From NCBI GenBank assembly GCA_015222055.1, contig JADFUR010000004.1:1-64000 (forward strand): a stretch of 64,000 nucleotides of DNA, read 5' to 3'. The notes under the pieces were generated by a model. The model was not told where the DNA came from, did no database searches, and saw only the letters and a list, made by a program, of their open reading frames with translations. Below are positions 34,985-45,154 of the stretch, one piece after another. The position numbers were made by a program, and so were the translations under genes. Origin of the DNA: Bacteroidota bacterium (GTDB taxonomy: Bacteria > Bacteroidota > Bacteroidia > Bacteroidales > B39-G9). Within the stretch, counting starts at the first letter, position 1. Each line of letters opens with the position of its first letter.

Positions 34985-37900
34985 ATGAAAACAAAATTTT
35001 TAATAATAGCAACAATACTTCTTACATTCATTACTTGTAAAGATGAAGACCCCCAAATACATGTAGGCTCAGGCAATCAAATAGTAATTGAACAAACTCA
35101 AGATTCTGTTTCCTATTGGGATGCTATTTTTAACGGAACCATAAGCAATTTGCAAAAACGAAGCATTTCAGAATACGGTCATTGTTGGGATACCTTACCA
35201 AATTCCATCTTAGCCAAAAACAAAACAATCTATAAAAACACCCAAGCCGATGTTGAATATAAAAGTACCATTACCAACTTACTCCCCAATAATGACTATT
35301 ATGTTCGTTCTTATTTTGTTTTAGGAACCGACACGGCTTATAGTACCGAAAATTTATTTACCACTAAAGCCATTCAAAAGCCAATAGTCATTAAAAGTGC
35401 CGAACCCAATACCGATTTATATACCGCCATCCTTTACGGAAAAATTACTGATAATGGTGGTGAGATTTTAACAAAAGGATTTTATTATGGTTCAAGTGCT
35501 GGCATTTCACAAAGCGATACACTTATTTTAAATACCTCTGAGAGTTTAACCTTTTATGATACGCTAAATAACTTAAAGCCTAATTCAACATATTATGCAA
35601 AAATATTTGCAACCAATAGAGCGGGAATTGGATTTAGCAATGAATTTCAATTTACTACCAAAACAAAAATAGCAGAACTTACAACAATAAATCCTACAGA
35701 TATTTTACCCTACAGTTGCAAAACAGGAGGAAATATTACGAATGATTTTTGTAGTGAGATAACGCAGCGAGGTGTTTGTTACAGTGCAAATCCAAGTCCA
35801 ACAATTAACGATTCACTTACGCTAAATGGAACAGGTAGTGGTACTTTTGAAAGTGAAATTACCGAACTACAACCAAACACAAACTATTATGTTCGAGCTT
35901 ATGCCAGAAATGAGAAGGGTGTTGCTTATGGGAATGAATTGAGCTTTAAGACAGGTGTTTTGGCTCAAATAACAACAAACGTGGTAAGTCAAATTACTGC
36001 AAATAGTGCTATAAGTGGTGGAAAAATTAGCTCAAGTGGTGATAGTGAAATTATTTCGCAGGGCATTTGTTATAGCATTGCTGAAAATCCTACCATTGCA
36101 AACTCAAAAATAATAGCTCAATTAGGGCAAAATAATTTTACCTGTTCCTTACCAGATTTAGAACTTAATACAACCTATTATATTAAAGCTTTTGCAGAAA
36201 ATAATTCTGGCATTGCTTATGGAAATCAAAAGAGTTTTATTACAAAAACTGGTATTCCTGTAATTCAACTCGATAGCATGAATACCATAACTGCAATTGC
36301 GGCGAATATATTTGCCACAATTACAAATGACGGTGGACTTGAAATAATATCGAAAGGTTTTTGTTGGAGTATCAACTCCATGCCAACAATTGATGATAAC
36401 ACTTTAGAGAATAATTCCGAAACCCTTAACCTTCATAATACAATTACCGATTTAAGCCCTGCAAGCAATTATTATATTCGTGTCTATGTAACAAATCAGT
36501 TGGGTACTTATTATAGTTCTAATCAATATAGTTTTTCAACACCCGATGCTTTCCCTTACGTAATGACTGGTAATTTGATAAACCTTTCATTTAACACTGC
36601 ATCTTTCGAAAGTACTGTAATTGATGATTATGGTTATTCAGTTACGGAACGAGGTGTTTGTTTTTCTGAAAATTTGAATCCAACTATTGATAATGAAAAA
36701 ATTATTAATGGTGATGGATTAGGTAGTTTTACGTCGGCTATTCAAAATATTCAAGCCAATACTACCTTTTATATACGGGCTTATGCTATTAGCAGTAAAG
36801 GTATTGGTTATGGCAATAGCAAAACCTTCACTACAACAAATTTTATTCAGAAAACATTAGGTGGTTCCGACGAAGATTATGCTTATTCTGTTTGTGCAAC
36901 AAATGACGGAGGTTGTATTATAGGAGGGCGAGTTTGGTCTGATGATGGTGATGTTTCTGACAATGATGGAGGACATGAAGCATGGATTGTGAAACTTAAT
37001 TCGGATTTCGAAATTGAATGGAAAAAAACGTATGGAGGAACTAATGGTGAAACACTAAAATCAATTAGACAAATGCCCGATGGTGGATATATTGTAGCCG
37101 CAAGTTCTCTGTCTAATGATGGTGATGTGTCAATAAATACAGGCAATTCTTTCTTGTATGATTTTTGGATTATAAAACTATCATCTTCTGGCGATATTGT
37201 TTGGGAAAAATCGTATGGTGGTTCAAGTGCTGACTATTCAAATGATATAATATTAACATCTGATGGTGGGTACCTTGCTGTTGGGGCGACACATTCAGTT
37301 GATGGTGATGTTACGGGCAATTATGGTGGAAAACGTGATGCTTGGGTAATAAAATTAAATACTACTGGAGAGCTGGATTGGCAATATTCACTTGGTGGTA
37401 GCGATGATGAACGAGCGTATGCGGCTATTCAAACATCTGATAATGGTTTTTTAATTACGAGTGAAGCTTCTTCAAACGATGGTGAGGTATCTTCAAATTT
37501 ATCTACTGGAGCTTGGTTGGTGAAATTAGATGAGAATGGTACTTTAATTTGGGAAAAATCATATAGTAATTTGGGTTTAAATTTTAATGCTCTTATTGAG
37601 GATAATAATGGTAACATATTCCTTTCAGGTTCTGTTAACGATAATGGCTGTCTGGCAAACATAAGTTCAACTGGTAGTTTAATTTGGTATAAAGAATATG
37701 GAGGAAGTTTAACAGATGGGCTTTACAAAATAATTAAAACCTCAGATGGTAATTATGTTCTTGCAGGGCATTCAACATCAAATGATAATGATTTAAATAT
37801 AAATTATGGTTCTTCTGATTTTTGGATAATAAAAACCGACAATGCAGGTGAACTTATTTGGTCAAATTCAATTGGAGGTTTAGGTGCAGAGAATGCATTA

Positions 37901-38041
37901 AGTGTAGCACAAGATTCGTATGGTTATATAATTGTTGCGGGTGTGTCAAATTCCGTTTCAGGTAATGTGCAAAATAATCATGGGGGTGCCGATTATTGGG
38001 TAGTAAAATTAACAGATGGTGGGGATTTAATTGGAGAGTAA
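34985..38041 (+). CDS. Large repeat lipoprotein: FN3-like domains plus DGGY propeller-type repeats
   Basis: A lipobox ends MKTKFLIIATILLTFITC (Cys18), so the protein is lipidated. Residues ~30-620 hold about six FN3-like units with the recurring pattern GVCYS..P.PTI, then L.PNTNYYVRAYA.N..G..YG. Residues ~620-1018 hold about seven repeats with LGGS.DE.AYS, DGGYIV, S.DGDVS.N.GG.DAWIVKL and W.K.YGG, probably a beta-propeller. The chain ends without a type IX sorting domain. It is probably surface-exposed and may bind a partner or target for the operon caspase. Internal DNA repeats follow the protein repeats. Confidence 0.82.
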   Translation: MKTKFLIIATILLTFITCKDEDPQIHVGSGNQIVIEQTQDSVSYWDAIFNGTISNLQKRSISEYGHCWDTLPNSILAKNKTIYKNTQADVEYKSTITNLLPNNDYYVRSYFVLGTDTAYSTENLFTTKAIQKPIVIKSAEPNTDLYTAILYGKITDNGGEILTKGFYYGSSAGISQSDTLILNTSESLTFYDTLNNLKPNSTYYAKIFATNRAGIGFSNEFQFTTKTKIAELTTINPTDILPYSCKTGGNITNDFCSEITQRGVCYSANPSPTINDSLTLNGTGSGTFESEITELQPNTNYYVRAYARNEKGVAYGNELSFKTGVLAQITTNVVSQITANSAISGGKISSSGDSEIISQGICYSIAENPTIANSKIIAQLGQNNFTCSLPDLELNTTYYIKAFAENNSGIAYGNQKSFITKTGIPVIQLDSMNTITAIAANIFATITNDGGLEIISKGFCWSINSMPTIDDNTLENNSETLNLHNTITDLSPASNYYIRVYVTNQLGTYYSSNQYSFSTPDAFPYVMTGNLINLSFNTASFESTVIDDYGYSVTERGVCFSENLNPTIDNEKIINGDGLGSFTSAIQNIQANTTFYIRAYAISSKGIGYGNSKTFTTTNFIQKTLGGSDEDYAYSVCATNDGGCIIGGRVWSDDGDVSDNDGGHEAWIVKLNSDFEIEWKKTYGGTNGETLKSIRQMPDGGYIVAASSLSNDGDVSINTGNSFLYDFWIIKLSSSGDIVWEKSYGGSSADYSNDIILTSDGGYLAVGATHSVDGDVTGNYGGKRDAWVIKLNTTGELDWQYSLGGSDDERAYAAIQTSDNGFLITSEASSNDGEVSSNLSTGAWLVKLDENGTLIWEKSYSNLGLNFNALIEDNNGNIFLSGSVNDNGCLANISSTGSLIWYKEYGGSLTDGLYKIIKTSDGNYVLAGHSTSNDNDLNINYGSSDFWIIKTDNAGELIWSNSIGGLGAENALSVAQDSYGYIIVAGVSNSVSGNVQNNHGGADYWVVKLTDGGDLIGE

Positions 38042-38057
38042 TTAAAACAATATTATT

Positions 38058-38897
38058 ATGTCGGATATTTTTATTAGTGCATTAGTGGTTGGTGTATCAA
38101 AAATTGAATGGGAAAACAATCCCAAAATGCTTTCATCTGTTTGTTTATCGGTAATTCAAAAATGGATTAGCTCTGATTTTAATTGTTTAGATAAAGAGGA
38201 TATATCAGATGAAATGAGGCGTGATTATGGTCGTATAAAACAGTCATATTTTGGTATGATAAATGACATTTACAATCTGTCTAACAATTATCATATGTTG
38301 CAGTATTTTTTGCATAATAAAGAAATTGAAGGTGGTTTTAAAATTAGTTATGCCCAAACAATTACTGAGAATTACATATTTAATCTAAGGTGCATCTACG
38401 ATTTTTTATCACATTTTGCTCGCATTTTCATGGAGCCTAAAAATGTTAAATCCTATCTTAATACTAAGACTTATAAATCCCTGAATACATTTATTGGGTA
38501 TTGTGAAAAACATCAAAAAGTATTGCCTCAGGAAATTATAAATTACTATATTAATCTTAAACATGATTTAGATGTTATTAAAAAAATTAGAGATACTATT
38601 GTTCATGATGGCAAGGAGCCATTTATTGATATAATAGATAATGAATTTTCATTCAAAGTATCGGCAAGTAATTTAATTTGTAATGATATTATAGATATTC
38701 TTTCAACTGGTAATAATCAATTTCCGTTATTCAAATATTTGAAAACTTTAACAAATACTTTGTTTAATTCTATTGAAGTATTAGGTAATATTTTAGGTAA
38801 TGAATCTCACAAAAGGAATAGCAAATTCGTTATAGAACGAACAGCTATTTCAGGGATTAGTATAGCTGATTTTAAATTATTTCTATCTCAAAATTAA
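38058..38897 (+). CDS. Helical protein with an RxxxxH (HEPN-like) motif, caspase operon
   Basis: A 279-residue cytoplasmic, mostly helical protein without signal peptide. KKIRDTIVHDGKEP (around residue 180) matches the RxxxxH motif and the following charged turn of HEPN-type domains, many of which are RNases or their inactive relatives. I cannot assign it to a named family. It lies 16 bp after the lipoprotein gene, so it is co-transcribed although it should stay inside the cell. RNase activity is speculation. Confidence 0.6.
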   Translation: MSDIFISALVVGVSKIEWENNPKMLSSVCLSVIQKWISSDFNCLDKEDISDEMRRDYGRIKQSYFGMINDIYNLSNNYHMLQYFLHNKEIEGGFKISYAQTITENYIFNLRCIYDFLSHFARIFMEPKNVKSYLNTKTYKSLNTFIGYCEKHQKVLPQEIINYYINLKHDLDVIKKIRDTIVHDGKEPFIDIIDNEFSFKVSASNLICNDIIDILSTGNNQFPLFKYLKTLTNTLFNSIEVLGNILGNESHKRNSKFVIERTAISGISIADFKLFLSQN

Positions 38898-38923
38898 ACT
38901 GTAACCTTATTTAAATATTTTTT

Positions 38924-39268
38924 GTGACTAAAAGTGAAATTAAAGTAATATGGCAAATTTGCTTCAAGCTAAGACAGCAAATCCTCTCAAGTGAAATTCA
39001 ATTTATAGGAAGCAATGAATTTCCATCAGGTTGTTGTGGAAATGTATCTCAAGATTGGTTACTGCCCAGTCTTACGGAGGCGGGCTTTAAAAACATCCAA
39101 TATATTTATGACAAAGAAAATAGCAAAGGCAAATCTCATTCCTGCCTCGAATACCAAGGGTACATCATCGACATAACCGCCGACCAAAAAGAATTTAAAG
39201 AAGAAAATAATCCTCCTATAATGATTATCAAAAAAGAAGAATCGGAATTTCATAAGCAATTTAAATAA
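38924..39268 (+). CDS. Small Cys-His-Asp protein, transglutaminase/papain-like fold
   Basis: This 114-residue protein starts at GTG 38924. FPSGCCGNVSQDWLLPSL supplies a candidate nucleophile Cys, SHSCLEYQGYIIDITADQ supplies His and Asp in the order of transglutaminase-like or NlpC/P60-type enzymes, and the chain ends soon after. I recall small bacterial proteins with the same FPxGCCGxxS...HxWLE...IDITxDQ pattern, without known function. It is the last gene of the operon, 26 bp after the previous one. Confidence 0.65.
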   Translation: MTKSEIKVIWQICFKLRQQILSSEIQFIGSNEFPSGCCGNVSQDWLLPSLTEAGFKNIQYIYDKENSKGKSHSCLEYQGYIIDITADQKEFKEENNPPIMIIKKEESEFHKQFK

Positions 39269-39429
39269 ACACTTCTTGAGCTAAAATTGAGTATTGCTAT
39301 AGTAAGATGCTTATTATTTCGTAAAGATAATTAACATTATCTCAGTGCTTTTAAGGATTATTTGGAGATTAATTTTTACTGGTTTTAAATCTTTTGATAA
39401 AATCCTGTTTCTTCCCCTGCTCCCCCAAC

Positions 39430-39472
39430 GATTGTATCGTGTAACTTTTATTTAATAACAATAACATCATTA
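39430..39472. repeat. Right copy of the 43-bp direct repeat flanking the caspase island
   Basis: It is identical to 31882-31924 and lies after the last gene of the caspase operon, before the convergent ATPase gene. Similarity with the left copy continues, less exactly, to about 39510. Confidence 0.75.
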
Positions 39473-39526
39473 TACATACCTTTTCTCAATAGTTTATTTT
39501 GCAAACTTAAACATCCGAGCATTAAT

Positions 39527-40663
39527 TTAACTTATCCAGTCTAAATAATTATCTCTTGAAATTACCTTAAATTCAGTATTTGAATAAGCGTCTGCCCATG
39601 CAGATGGGATTTTTATTTTATTATTTTTTCCCCATTTCATTTCATAAGCAAACAAGCGTCCTTCTATCTCTTCTATCCAATCAATTTCCTGTTGCTGATA
39701 TGTTCTCCAGAAATAATTGTTTGATATTATTTTATTATAAGCTTGATATTTTACCCTTTCAGACACTATATAATTTTCCCACAATACTCCCATATCTTTT
39801 CTTATAGATATTGGATTAAAGTCAGATATTAAAGCATTTCTAACCCCATTATCATAAAAGTACCATCTGCTTTTTTTACTGATTTCTTTGCGTAAGTTTC
39901 TGCTAAAACCACGTATATTAAAAATCACAAATACTTTACTCAATAAATCAAGATATTTAGAAATTGTATTTTTACTCATATTTAATTGATTGCCTAACTC
40001 ATCGTATGATACTTCGTGTCCTATTTGTAAGGCAATTAACTTTAATAAATCATACATTTTTGATGAATTTCTTATTCCATCAATTATGAGAATATCTTTT
40101 AGTAAATATGAATTTATTAAATCTAACAAATAGCTTTTTTTATCATATAAATCATCATAATGTAATATTTCGGGATAACTTCCATAAATTAATCGTTCTT
40201 CTAAATTTTTATTTGTTTCCAGCAAATTTTCTTTCTCACTAAGTTCAAGTTGAGCAATAGGATATAAGTAAAATGTGAAACATCTTCCTGTTAAAGGTTC
40301 TCCTGATACGTTAAGTAAATCAAAACCCGATGAACCTGTAGCAATTATTTTTATTCCCTCAATCTCATCTACTATTAATTTTAATTTTTTACCAATTTCC
40401 GGTATATTTTGAGCTTCATCAATAATTAGTAATTCAATATTTTTTAATAATCTTTTATAATTGGCAATGCTTCTTTCCGCTAATAGTTGTAATGTCTCAT
40501 TATCTTCACCGTTTAAAATAAGTTTTTTCCCTGTAAATTCGTTATATATTTCTTTTATAAGAACTGTTTTACCAACTCTTCGTGCACCGAATAACAGACA
40601 TACTTTATTTGGGTATAATTTTTTTATTATTAGATTTTTTACTGTTCTTGGAATTGTTTTCAT
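39527..40663 (-). CDS. AAA_14/DUF4143 ATPase
   Basis: The N-terminal AAA domain has Walker A FGARRVGKT and Walker B LLIIDEAQNIPE, then ATGSSGFDLL (sensor). The middle and C-terminal part are the DUF4143 region (a winged helix and a nuclease-like fold, YFYDNGVRNALISDFN and AYEMKWGKN, where E-x-K is nuclease-like). I chose ATG 40663 over the upstream one at 40708 because it begins the usual MKTIPRTV segment. These ATPases are very common in Bacteroidota, and their function is poorly known. Confidence 0.88.
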   Translation of the reverse strand: MKTIPRTVKNLIIKKLYPNKVCLLFGARRVGKTVLIKEIYNEFTGKKLILNGEDNETLQLLAERSIANYKRLLKNIELLIIDEAQNIPEIGKKLKLIVDEIEGIKIIATGSSGFDLLNVSGEPLTGRCFTFYLYPIAQLELSEKENLLETNKNLEERLIYGSYPEILHYDDLYDKKSYLLDLINSYLLKDILIIDGIRNSSKMYDLLKLIALQIGHEVSYDELGNQLNMSKNTISKYLDLLSKVFVIFNIRGFSRNLRKEISKKSRWYFYDNGVRNALISDFNPISIRKDMGVLWENYIVSERVKYQAYNKIISNNYFWRTYQQQEIDWIEEIEGRLFAYEMKWGKNNKIKIPSAWADAYSNTEFKVISRDNYLDWIS

Positions 40664-41102
40664 AGTAAAATGCAATTTATTTATAACAAATATAATAAAT
40701 TTCGTCAATATAAAAACAAAATTTCATGAAATTTCGTCAATGTATAAACAATTTTCATATTGCTCTTTTGGGTCATATTCCCCGCCCCTTGGGGCGAATT
40801 AAATAAAAAATCCTTCGCTGATACCTCGTCCGCTTGTGGCGAGGTAGTTCATTACGAAAGTCGGAATATAAGTGAAAGTAAACAAAATTTTCAGATTGTA
40901 AAATCGAACAAGTAAGCTATAACATCAGTAGTGCAATCAAGTTTATGTTAGAAATTTTTTCATACTGCTATCTTAAAAATGGTTGCATGACGTTTTCAAC
41001 GTTTTTGCTGTACGAGAGTTTAAATAATAAAAATGATTTTATCCCAAAAGAAATAAAGAATTTCTTTATACTTTTGTCTTTTATATTTCTTAAAATTAAA
41101 AC
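40664..41102. other. Intergenic region with hairpin-rich dispersed repeat
   Basis: CGCCCC TT GGGGCG (40783-40796) and ACCTCG..CGAGGT (about 40825-40845) are strong hairpins within a ~110-bp element that also contains TCATATTCC and its rough inverse GGAATATAA. An open frame of 72 codons at 40945-41163 overlaps the hisS start and does not look coding. No RNA gene was seen. Confidence 0.5.
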
Positions 41103-42500
41103 ATGGCAACACAACCAACAATTCCTAAAGGAACAAGAGATTTTTTACCAATTGAAATGGTAAGAAGAAATTATATTTTTGATACAATAAAGAAGGTATT
41201 CAAACTATTTGGATACATGCCAATTGAAACACCTGCAATGGAAACATTAAATACATTAATGGGTAAGTATGGTGAAGAAGGCGACAGGTTAATTTTTAAA
41301 ATTCTTAATTCAGGCGATTATTTATCAAAAGTACAGGAAGAAGAAATATCACGCGAAAATTCATCAAAACTAAGCTATAAGATTTGTGAAAAAGCTTTGC
41401 GTTACGACTTAACTGTTCCTTTTGCACGATTTGTTGTTCAACACCGAAACGATATTCAGTTTCCATTTAAGAGATTTCAAATTCAGCCTGTTTGGCGTGC
41501 CGACAGACCTCAAAAAGGTCGTTACCGTGAGTTTTTTCAATGTGATGTTGATGTTATTGGCAGCAACTCATTGCTTAACGAACTTGAGTTAGTGCAAATT
41601 ATTGATGAGGTATTTAATAAATTAAAGCTTAATACAATAATTAAAATCAATAACAGAAAAGTATTAGCCGGTATTGCCGAAGTTATTGGACATCAAGATA
41701 AATTTGTTGATATTACTGTTGCAATTGATAAATTAGAAAAGATTGGCTTAGAAAATGTAAATACAGAATTGTTGAGCAAAGGCTTAACCGATGATGCTAT
41801 TGCTAAGTTGCAACCTTTTTTCACTATTAAAGGCACAAATTCCGAAAAGCTTAATATAATGCGTGACTTGCTTCAGAATTCTGAAACAGGAATGAAAGGT
41901 GTTGAGGAGTTAGACACTGTTTTTGCTTATATTAATAGTTTTGAGTTTAAGGCAGATATCGAGTTTGACATTACACTTGCCAGAGGTTTAAATTATTATA
42001 CTGGAGCTATTTTTGAAGTAGTTGCCAAAGATGTAAAAATTGGTAGCATTTGCGGTGGTGGTCGTTACGATGACTTAACAGGTATTTTCGGATTAAAAGA
42101 TGTTTCGGGTGTTGGCGTTTCGTTTGGTGCCGACAGAATCTACGATGTATTAAATCAGCTCGATAATTTCCCTGAAAGTGCAGAGGCTACAACAAAATTG
42201 ATGTTTGTTAATTTTGGCAAAGATGAGGAAAAATATTGCTTGCCATTACTTGCAAAAGTTAGAAATGCAGGAATTAATGCCGAAATATATCCCGAATCAT
42301 CAAAAATGAAAAAGCAAATGACTTATGCTAATAAAAAAGGTATTTCTTATGTTGCTTTAGTTGGTAAAAATGAGATTGAGAAAAGTATTGTTAATTTGAA
42401 AAATATGCAAACCGGTGAACAAAAGGATGTTACCGTTGATGAATTGATAGAGGAATTAACAGCTCGTCATTGTGAGGAGGGACGACGAAGCAATCCCTAA
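41103..42500 (+). CDS. hisS: Histidyl-tRNA synthetase, C-terminus altered by a dispersed repeat
   Basis: Class II synthetase of 465 residues. [13 protein letters not shown] opens motif 1. [15 protein letters not shown] and [26 protein letters not shown] form motif 2. [14 protein letters not shown] is the His-specific HisA segment, and GGGRYDDL with [10 protein letters not shown] is motif 3. The anticodon-binding domain follows. The last ~11 residues ([11 protein letters not shown]) are the translation of a GTCATTGTGAGGAGG-type dispersed repeat, so the native stop has been replaced. Enzyme function is unlikely to be affected, since the tail is beyond the domain. Confidence 0.96.
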   Translation: MATQPTIPKGTRDFLPIEMVRRNYIFDTIKKVFKLFGYMPIETPAMETLNTLMGKYGEEGDRLIFKILNSGDYLSKVQEEEISRENSSKLSYKICEKALRYDLTVPFARFVVQHRNDIQFPFKRFQIQPVWRADRPQKGRYREFFQCDVDVIGSNSLLNELELVQIIDEVFNKLKLNTIIKINNRKVLAGIAEVIGHQDKFVDITVAIDKLEKIGLENVNTELLSKGLTDDAIAKLQPFFTIKGTNSEKLNIMRDLLQNSETGMKGVEELDTVFAYINSFEFKADIEFDITLARGLNYYTGAIFEVVAKDVKIGSICGGGRYDDLTGIFGLKDVSGVGVSFGADRIYDVLNQLDNFPESAEATTKLMFVNFGKDEEKYCLPLLAKVRNAGINAEIYPESSKMKKQMTYANKKGISYVALVGKNEIEKSIVNLKNMQTGEQKDVTVDELIEELTARHCEEGRRSNP

Positions 42501-42585
42501 ATATAAAACCAAAGTAAAAAAATAACGCAGAAAAAATTTGAGTAAATCAGTTAAATCTGCGTTATCTGTGTTCTATTATCTATTA

Positions 42586-44196
42586 TTATTTAAGCAAATC
42601 ACCAACTAAGTCAACCAACTCCCCTGATTTTACAAAGCCAACAGCTTTTTCAATATCTAATCTCATATATTGATCTTCGCTAACAGCAGGGAATTTTTCG
42701 CATAAGAATTTATATACTTTATCTGTTCCTTCACCAAGAGCTCTTAAATTTTCAGGTAAATTATCATAAGACATTTGAAGAGCACGTAAAGCACATAAAA
42801 ATTCAATACCAACAATAATTTGCGTGTTATAAATTACTTTTTTAAGATGTACTGCACCAATGCTTCCCATCGACACAAAGTCTTCTTGATTAGCAGATGT
42901 TGATACAGATGTTACTGAAGCAGGAGTTGAAAGAACACGAGATTCGGCAGCACGTGCTGCACCTGCATATTGTGTAAGCATTAAACCTGTGTCTCCGCTA
43001 TTATGATCAACAGCTAAATCAGCAGGTAAACCGTAATTTAGATATTTGTCTAATAATGAGAATGTTCGTTTGTCGGTTATTAATCCAAGACTGGTTAAAC
43101 TTAATTTAGCATAATCAATAACTGTTGCTAAAGGTTGACCATGAAAATTTGCACCACTTTTTGCCTGAAAATAACCACTCTCGTCAACAAAAAATAATGG
43201 ATTATCAGTAGCTGAGTTAATTTCAATTGTTACAACGTCTCTTAATTTTTCTAAAGCTTCAAAAACAGGCCCGTGAACTTGAGGAACAGCTCTAAAACTA
43301 TATCTGTCTTGAACTCTTTCTTTTACCGTTTCAGGAATTTGATTTGGATAAGCAACTTTTTGAGCTTCTTCAGTTGTTCTTTTTGAGTTGTTTATTAAAT
43401 TTCTGATATGTCCTGCAATAAGCATTTGACCTTTATGTGGTCGGTTATTATTAATAAGCTCAGAAAAAGCGTTTTTCTCACCACGAATAGCTTCTAATGA
43501 TAGAGAAGCAGATATAGATGCATTTTTTAATAAATTTTCAGCATCACGAATAGCATAAACAGCTAAAGCAGAAATAAAGTTAGAACCATTTGTAAGTCCC
43601 ATTGCTTCTTTAGCACCTAATTTTGTAGGTTTTAATCCTGCTCTTTTGAAAGCTTCAGGAGCATTTAACAACTCGCCTTTGTAATATGCTTTTGCTTCGG
43701 GTAAACCAATAAGCACAGCACCAATCATTGCCAGAGGAATTAAATCACCACTTGCACCAACAGAACCTTCTTCCAAAACCCAAGGACTTAAGCCAGCGTT
43801 GAGCATGTCAATCATAAGTTGGCAAGTTTCCATTCTTACTGCTGATAATCCTTTTGCAAAAGAATTTAATCTAATAACAACTATTGCTCTTGATACTTCA
43901 ATCGGTAAAGGATCTCCAGTTCCACAATTGTGTGCTTTTATATATTTTGTTTGGTAAGTTTCAAAGGCTTCCGGAGTTATTACTGTGTCTTTTAAATCAC
44001 CACAACCAACGTTTGTCCCGTAAATCTGAATTTCAGGATGTTCAATAAGTTGTTTCTCAAGACCTTTTCTTGTTTTTTTTATGTCTTTTTTTATTTCTTG
44101 AGGGAAATCAACTTTGTATCCGTTTTCTGAAATATTTATAACGTCTTCAATGGTTAAGTCGTTACCATTTAGATAAATTAATTTATGATCGTTCAT
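42586..44196 (-). CDS. hutH: Aromatic amino acid/histidine ammonia-lyase family, probably histidine ammonia-lyase
   Basis: The MIO cofactor triad Ala148-Ser149-Gly150 lies in GSVGASGDL, the invariant motif of the family. YGTNVG is the Tyr loop. The selectivity region reads KAHNCGTGDPL (87-97), close to the SHxxGxG of histidine ammonia-lyases and unlike the HL or FL of tyrosine and phenylalanine lyases, so histidine is the best guess. At 536 residues it is slightly longer than typical HutH (~500). No other hut gene is nearby. It would give urocanate and ammonia. Confidence 0.82.
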   Translation of the reverse strand: MNDHKLIYLNGNDLTIEDVINISENGYKVDFPQEIKKDIKKTRKGLEKQLIEHPEIQIYGTNVGCGDLKDTVITPEAFETYQTKYIKAHNCGTGDPLPIEVSRAIVVIRLNSFAKGLSAVRMETCQLMIDMLNAGLSPWVLEEGSVGASGDLIPLAMIGAVLIGLPEAKAYYKGELLNAPEAFKRAGLKPTKLGAKEAMGLTNGSNFISALAVYAIRDAENLLKNASISASLSLEAIRGEKNAFSELINNNRPHKGQMLIAGHIRNLINNSKRTTEEAQKVAYPNQIPETVKERVQDRYSFRAVPQVHGPVFEALEKLRDVVTIEINSATDNPLFFVDESGYFQAKSGANFHGQPLATVIDYAKLSLTSLGLITDKRTFSLLDKYLNYGLPADLAVDHNSGDTGLMLTQYAGAARAAESRVLSTPASVTSVSTSANQEDFVSMGSIGAVHLKKVIYNTQIIVGIEFLCALRALQMSYDNLPENLRALGEGTDKVYKFLCEKFPAVSEDQYMRLDIEKAVGFVKSGELVDLVGDLLK

Positions 44197-44440
44197 TGTT
44201 TTATGTTTATTTTTTTGTTTAGAAATATTTTGTATTTAAAATTTAAGCTTTGCTTAATCTTGATTTGTTGGTTTGAATCATTAGGGTTCGTAAGAGGAGG
44301 GTACATATGCACACAATTTATTTTTTTTTGTTTTTATTAAATGTTGCATTTAAATTACATTTTTTTGTTTTTGCAATGATAAGAATAATTTTCATTGTAA
44401 AAAATGATTAGTGACGAACAAAAAAGTAATTTGCAGATTA
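44197..44440. other. Promoter-bearing gap upstream of the ammonia-lyase gene
   Basis: The two flanking genes both lie on the minus strand, so this gap holds the promoter of the ammonia-lyase gene and the end of the S4-protein gene. It is very T-rich and shows no coding frame or clear hairpin. Confidence 0.35.
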
Positions 44441-44824
44441 TTATATTTTCCGATATTTTTCAATTGTTCTGCGGTCTTTTTTCGTTGGCCTGCCTAAACC
44501 TTTATCTCTATTTCCTCCACCTGAATAACTCATAATTCTAAGTTTGTTAATTTCTGCTTCGGGAGTAATATCCTCAACGTATTCAACAGCGAGTTTAGCA
44601 GATATCCTTTTGCTTATCAGGTTTTTTACTTTATAAGATTTTATTATTGGATTAAATTTTACATTTACAATCTCATCAATTTTTATTAAACGTGACGACT
44701 TAACAGCAATTCCTTCGATTAAAACACGTCCTTTTTTACATGCCTCTGAGGCTAAGCTACGGGTTTTAAAAATGCGAACAGCCCATAACCATTTATCAAT
44801 TCTTGTTTTATCTAAATCTTGCAT
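44441..44824 (-). CDS. S4-domain RNA-binding protein, Hsp15-like
   Basis: An S4 domain begins at RIDKWLWAVRIFKTRSLASEACKKGRVLIEG, the standard alpha-L fold, followed by a basic tail (GRPTKKDRRTIEKYRKI) characteristic of Hsp15/HslR. In characterised bacteria Hsp15 binds stalled 50S subunits carrying nascent chains and promotes their recycling. 127 residues is the normal length. Confidence 0.88.
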   Translation of the reverse strand: MQDLDKTRIDKWLWAVRIFKTRSLASEACKKGRVLIEGIAVKSSRLIKIDEIVNVKFNPIIKSYKVKNLISKRISAKLAVEYVEDITPEAEINKLRIMSYSGGGNRDKGLGRPTKKDRRTIEKYRKI

Positions 44825-45154
44825 TTTATTTGCTGATAAAATTATTATTTATGACCTAAAATCAAAATTTATTTATTTAAATGTAATGTGTTAATTATAA
44901 TCTACAAAATCATCGAAAATTTTAGTAAAGTTGTCATTTCGAGCGATTGCGATAAATCTATTTCACTCATAGTAAGGAGCCGAGATTTATTTTCCACCAA
45001 CTGGCGGATTGAAATGACAAATAGTCGACTTTACGGACACGTACTAATTATTTAAAATAATATAATATAATTACTACATTGTTAAATTGTAAAAATAGTT
45101 AAATTTATAATAGTTTTGCATAAAGAAAACATTTTCTGTTTTAAACGATAAAGA
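44825..45154. repeat. Intergenic region with TTGTCATTTC inverted-repeat element
   Basis: TTGTCATTTC (44931-44940) and GAAATGACAA (45011-45020) bracket ~70 bp with inner arms GATAAATCT/AGATTTAT and a CCAACTGGCGG segment related to the palindrome at 31810-31825. It is a MITE/REP-like dispersed element. The remainder holds promoters of divergent genes; no gene. Confidence 0.6.

Noticed and set aside
40945-41163. Open frame of 72 codons upstream of hisS
   Set aside because: It overlaps the well-supported hisS start in another frame and lies in AT-rich leader sequence.
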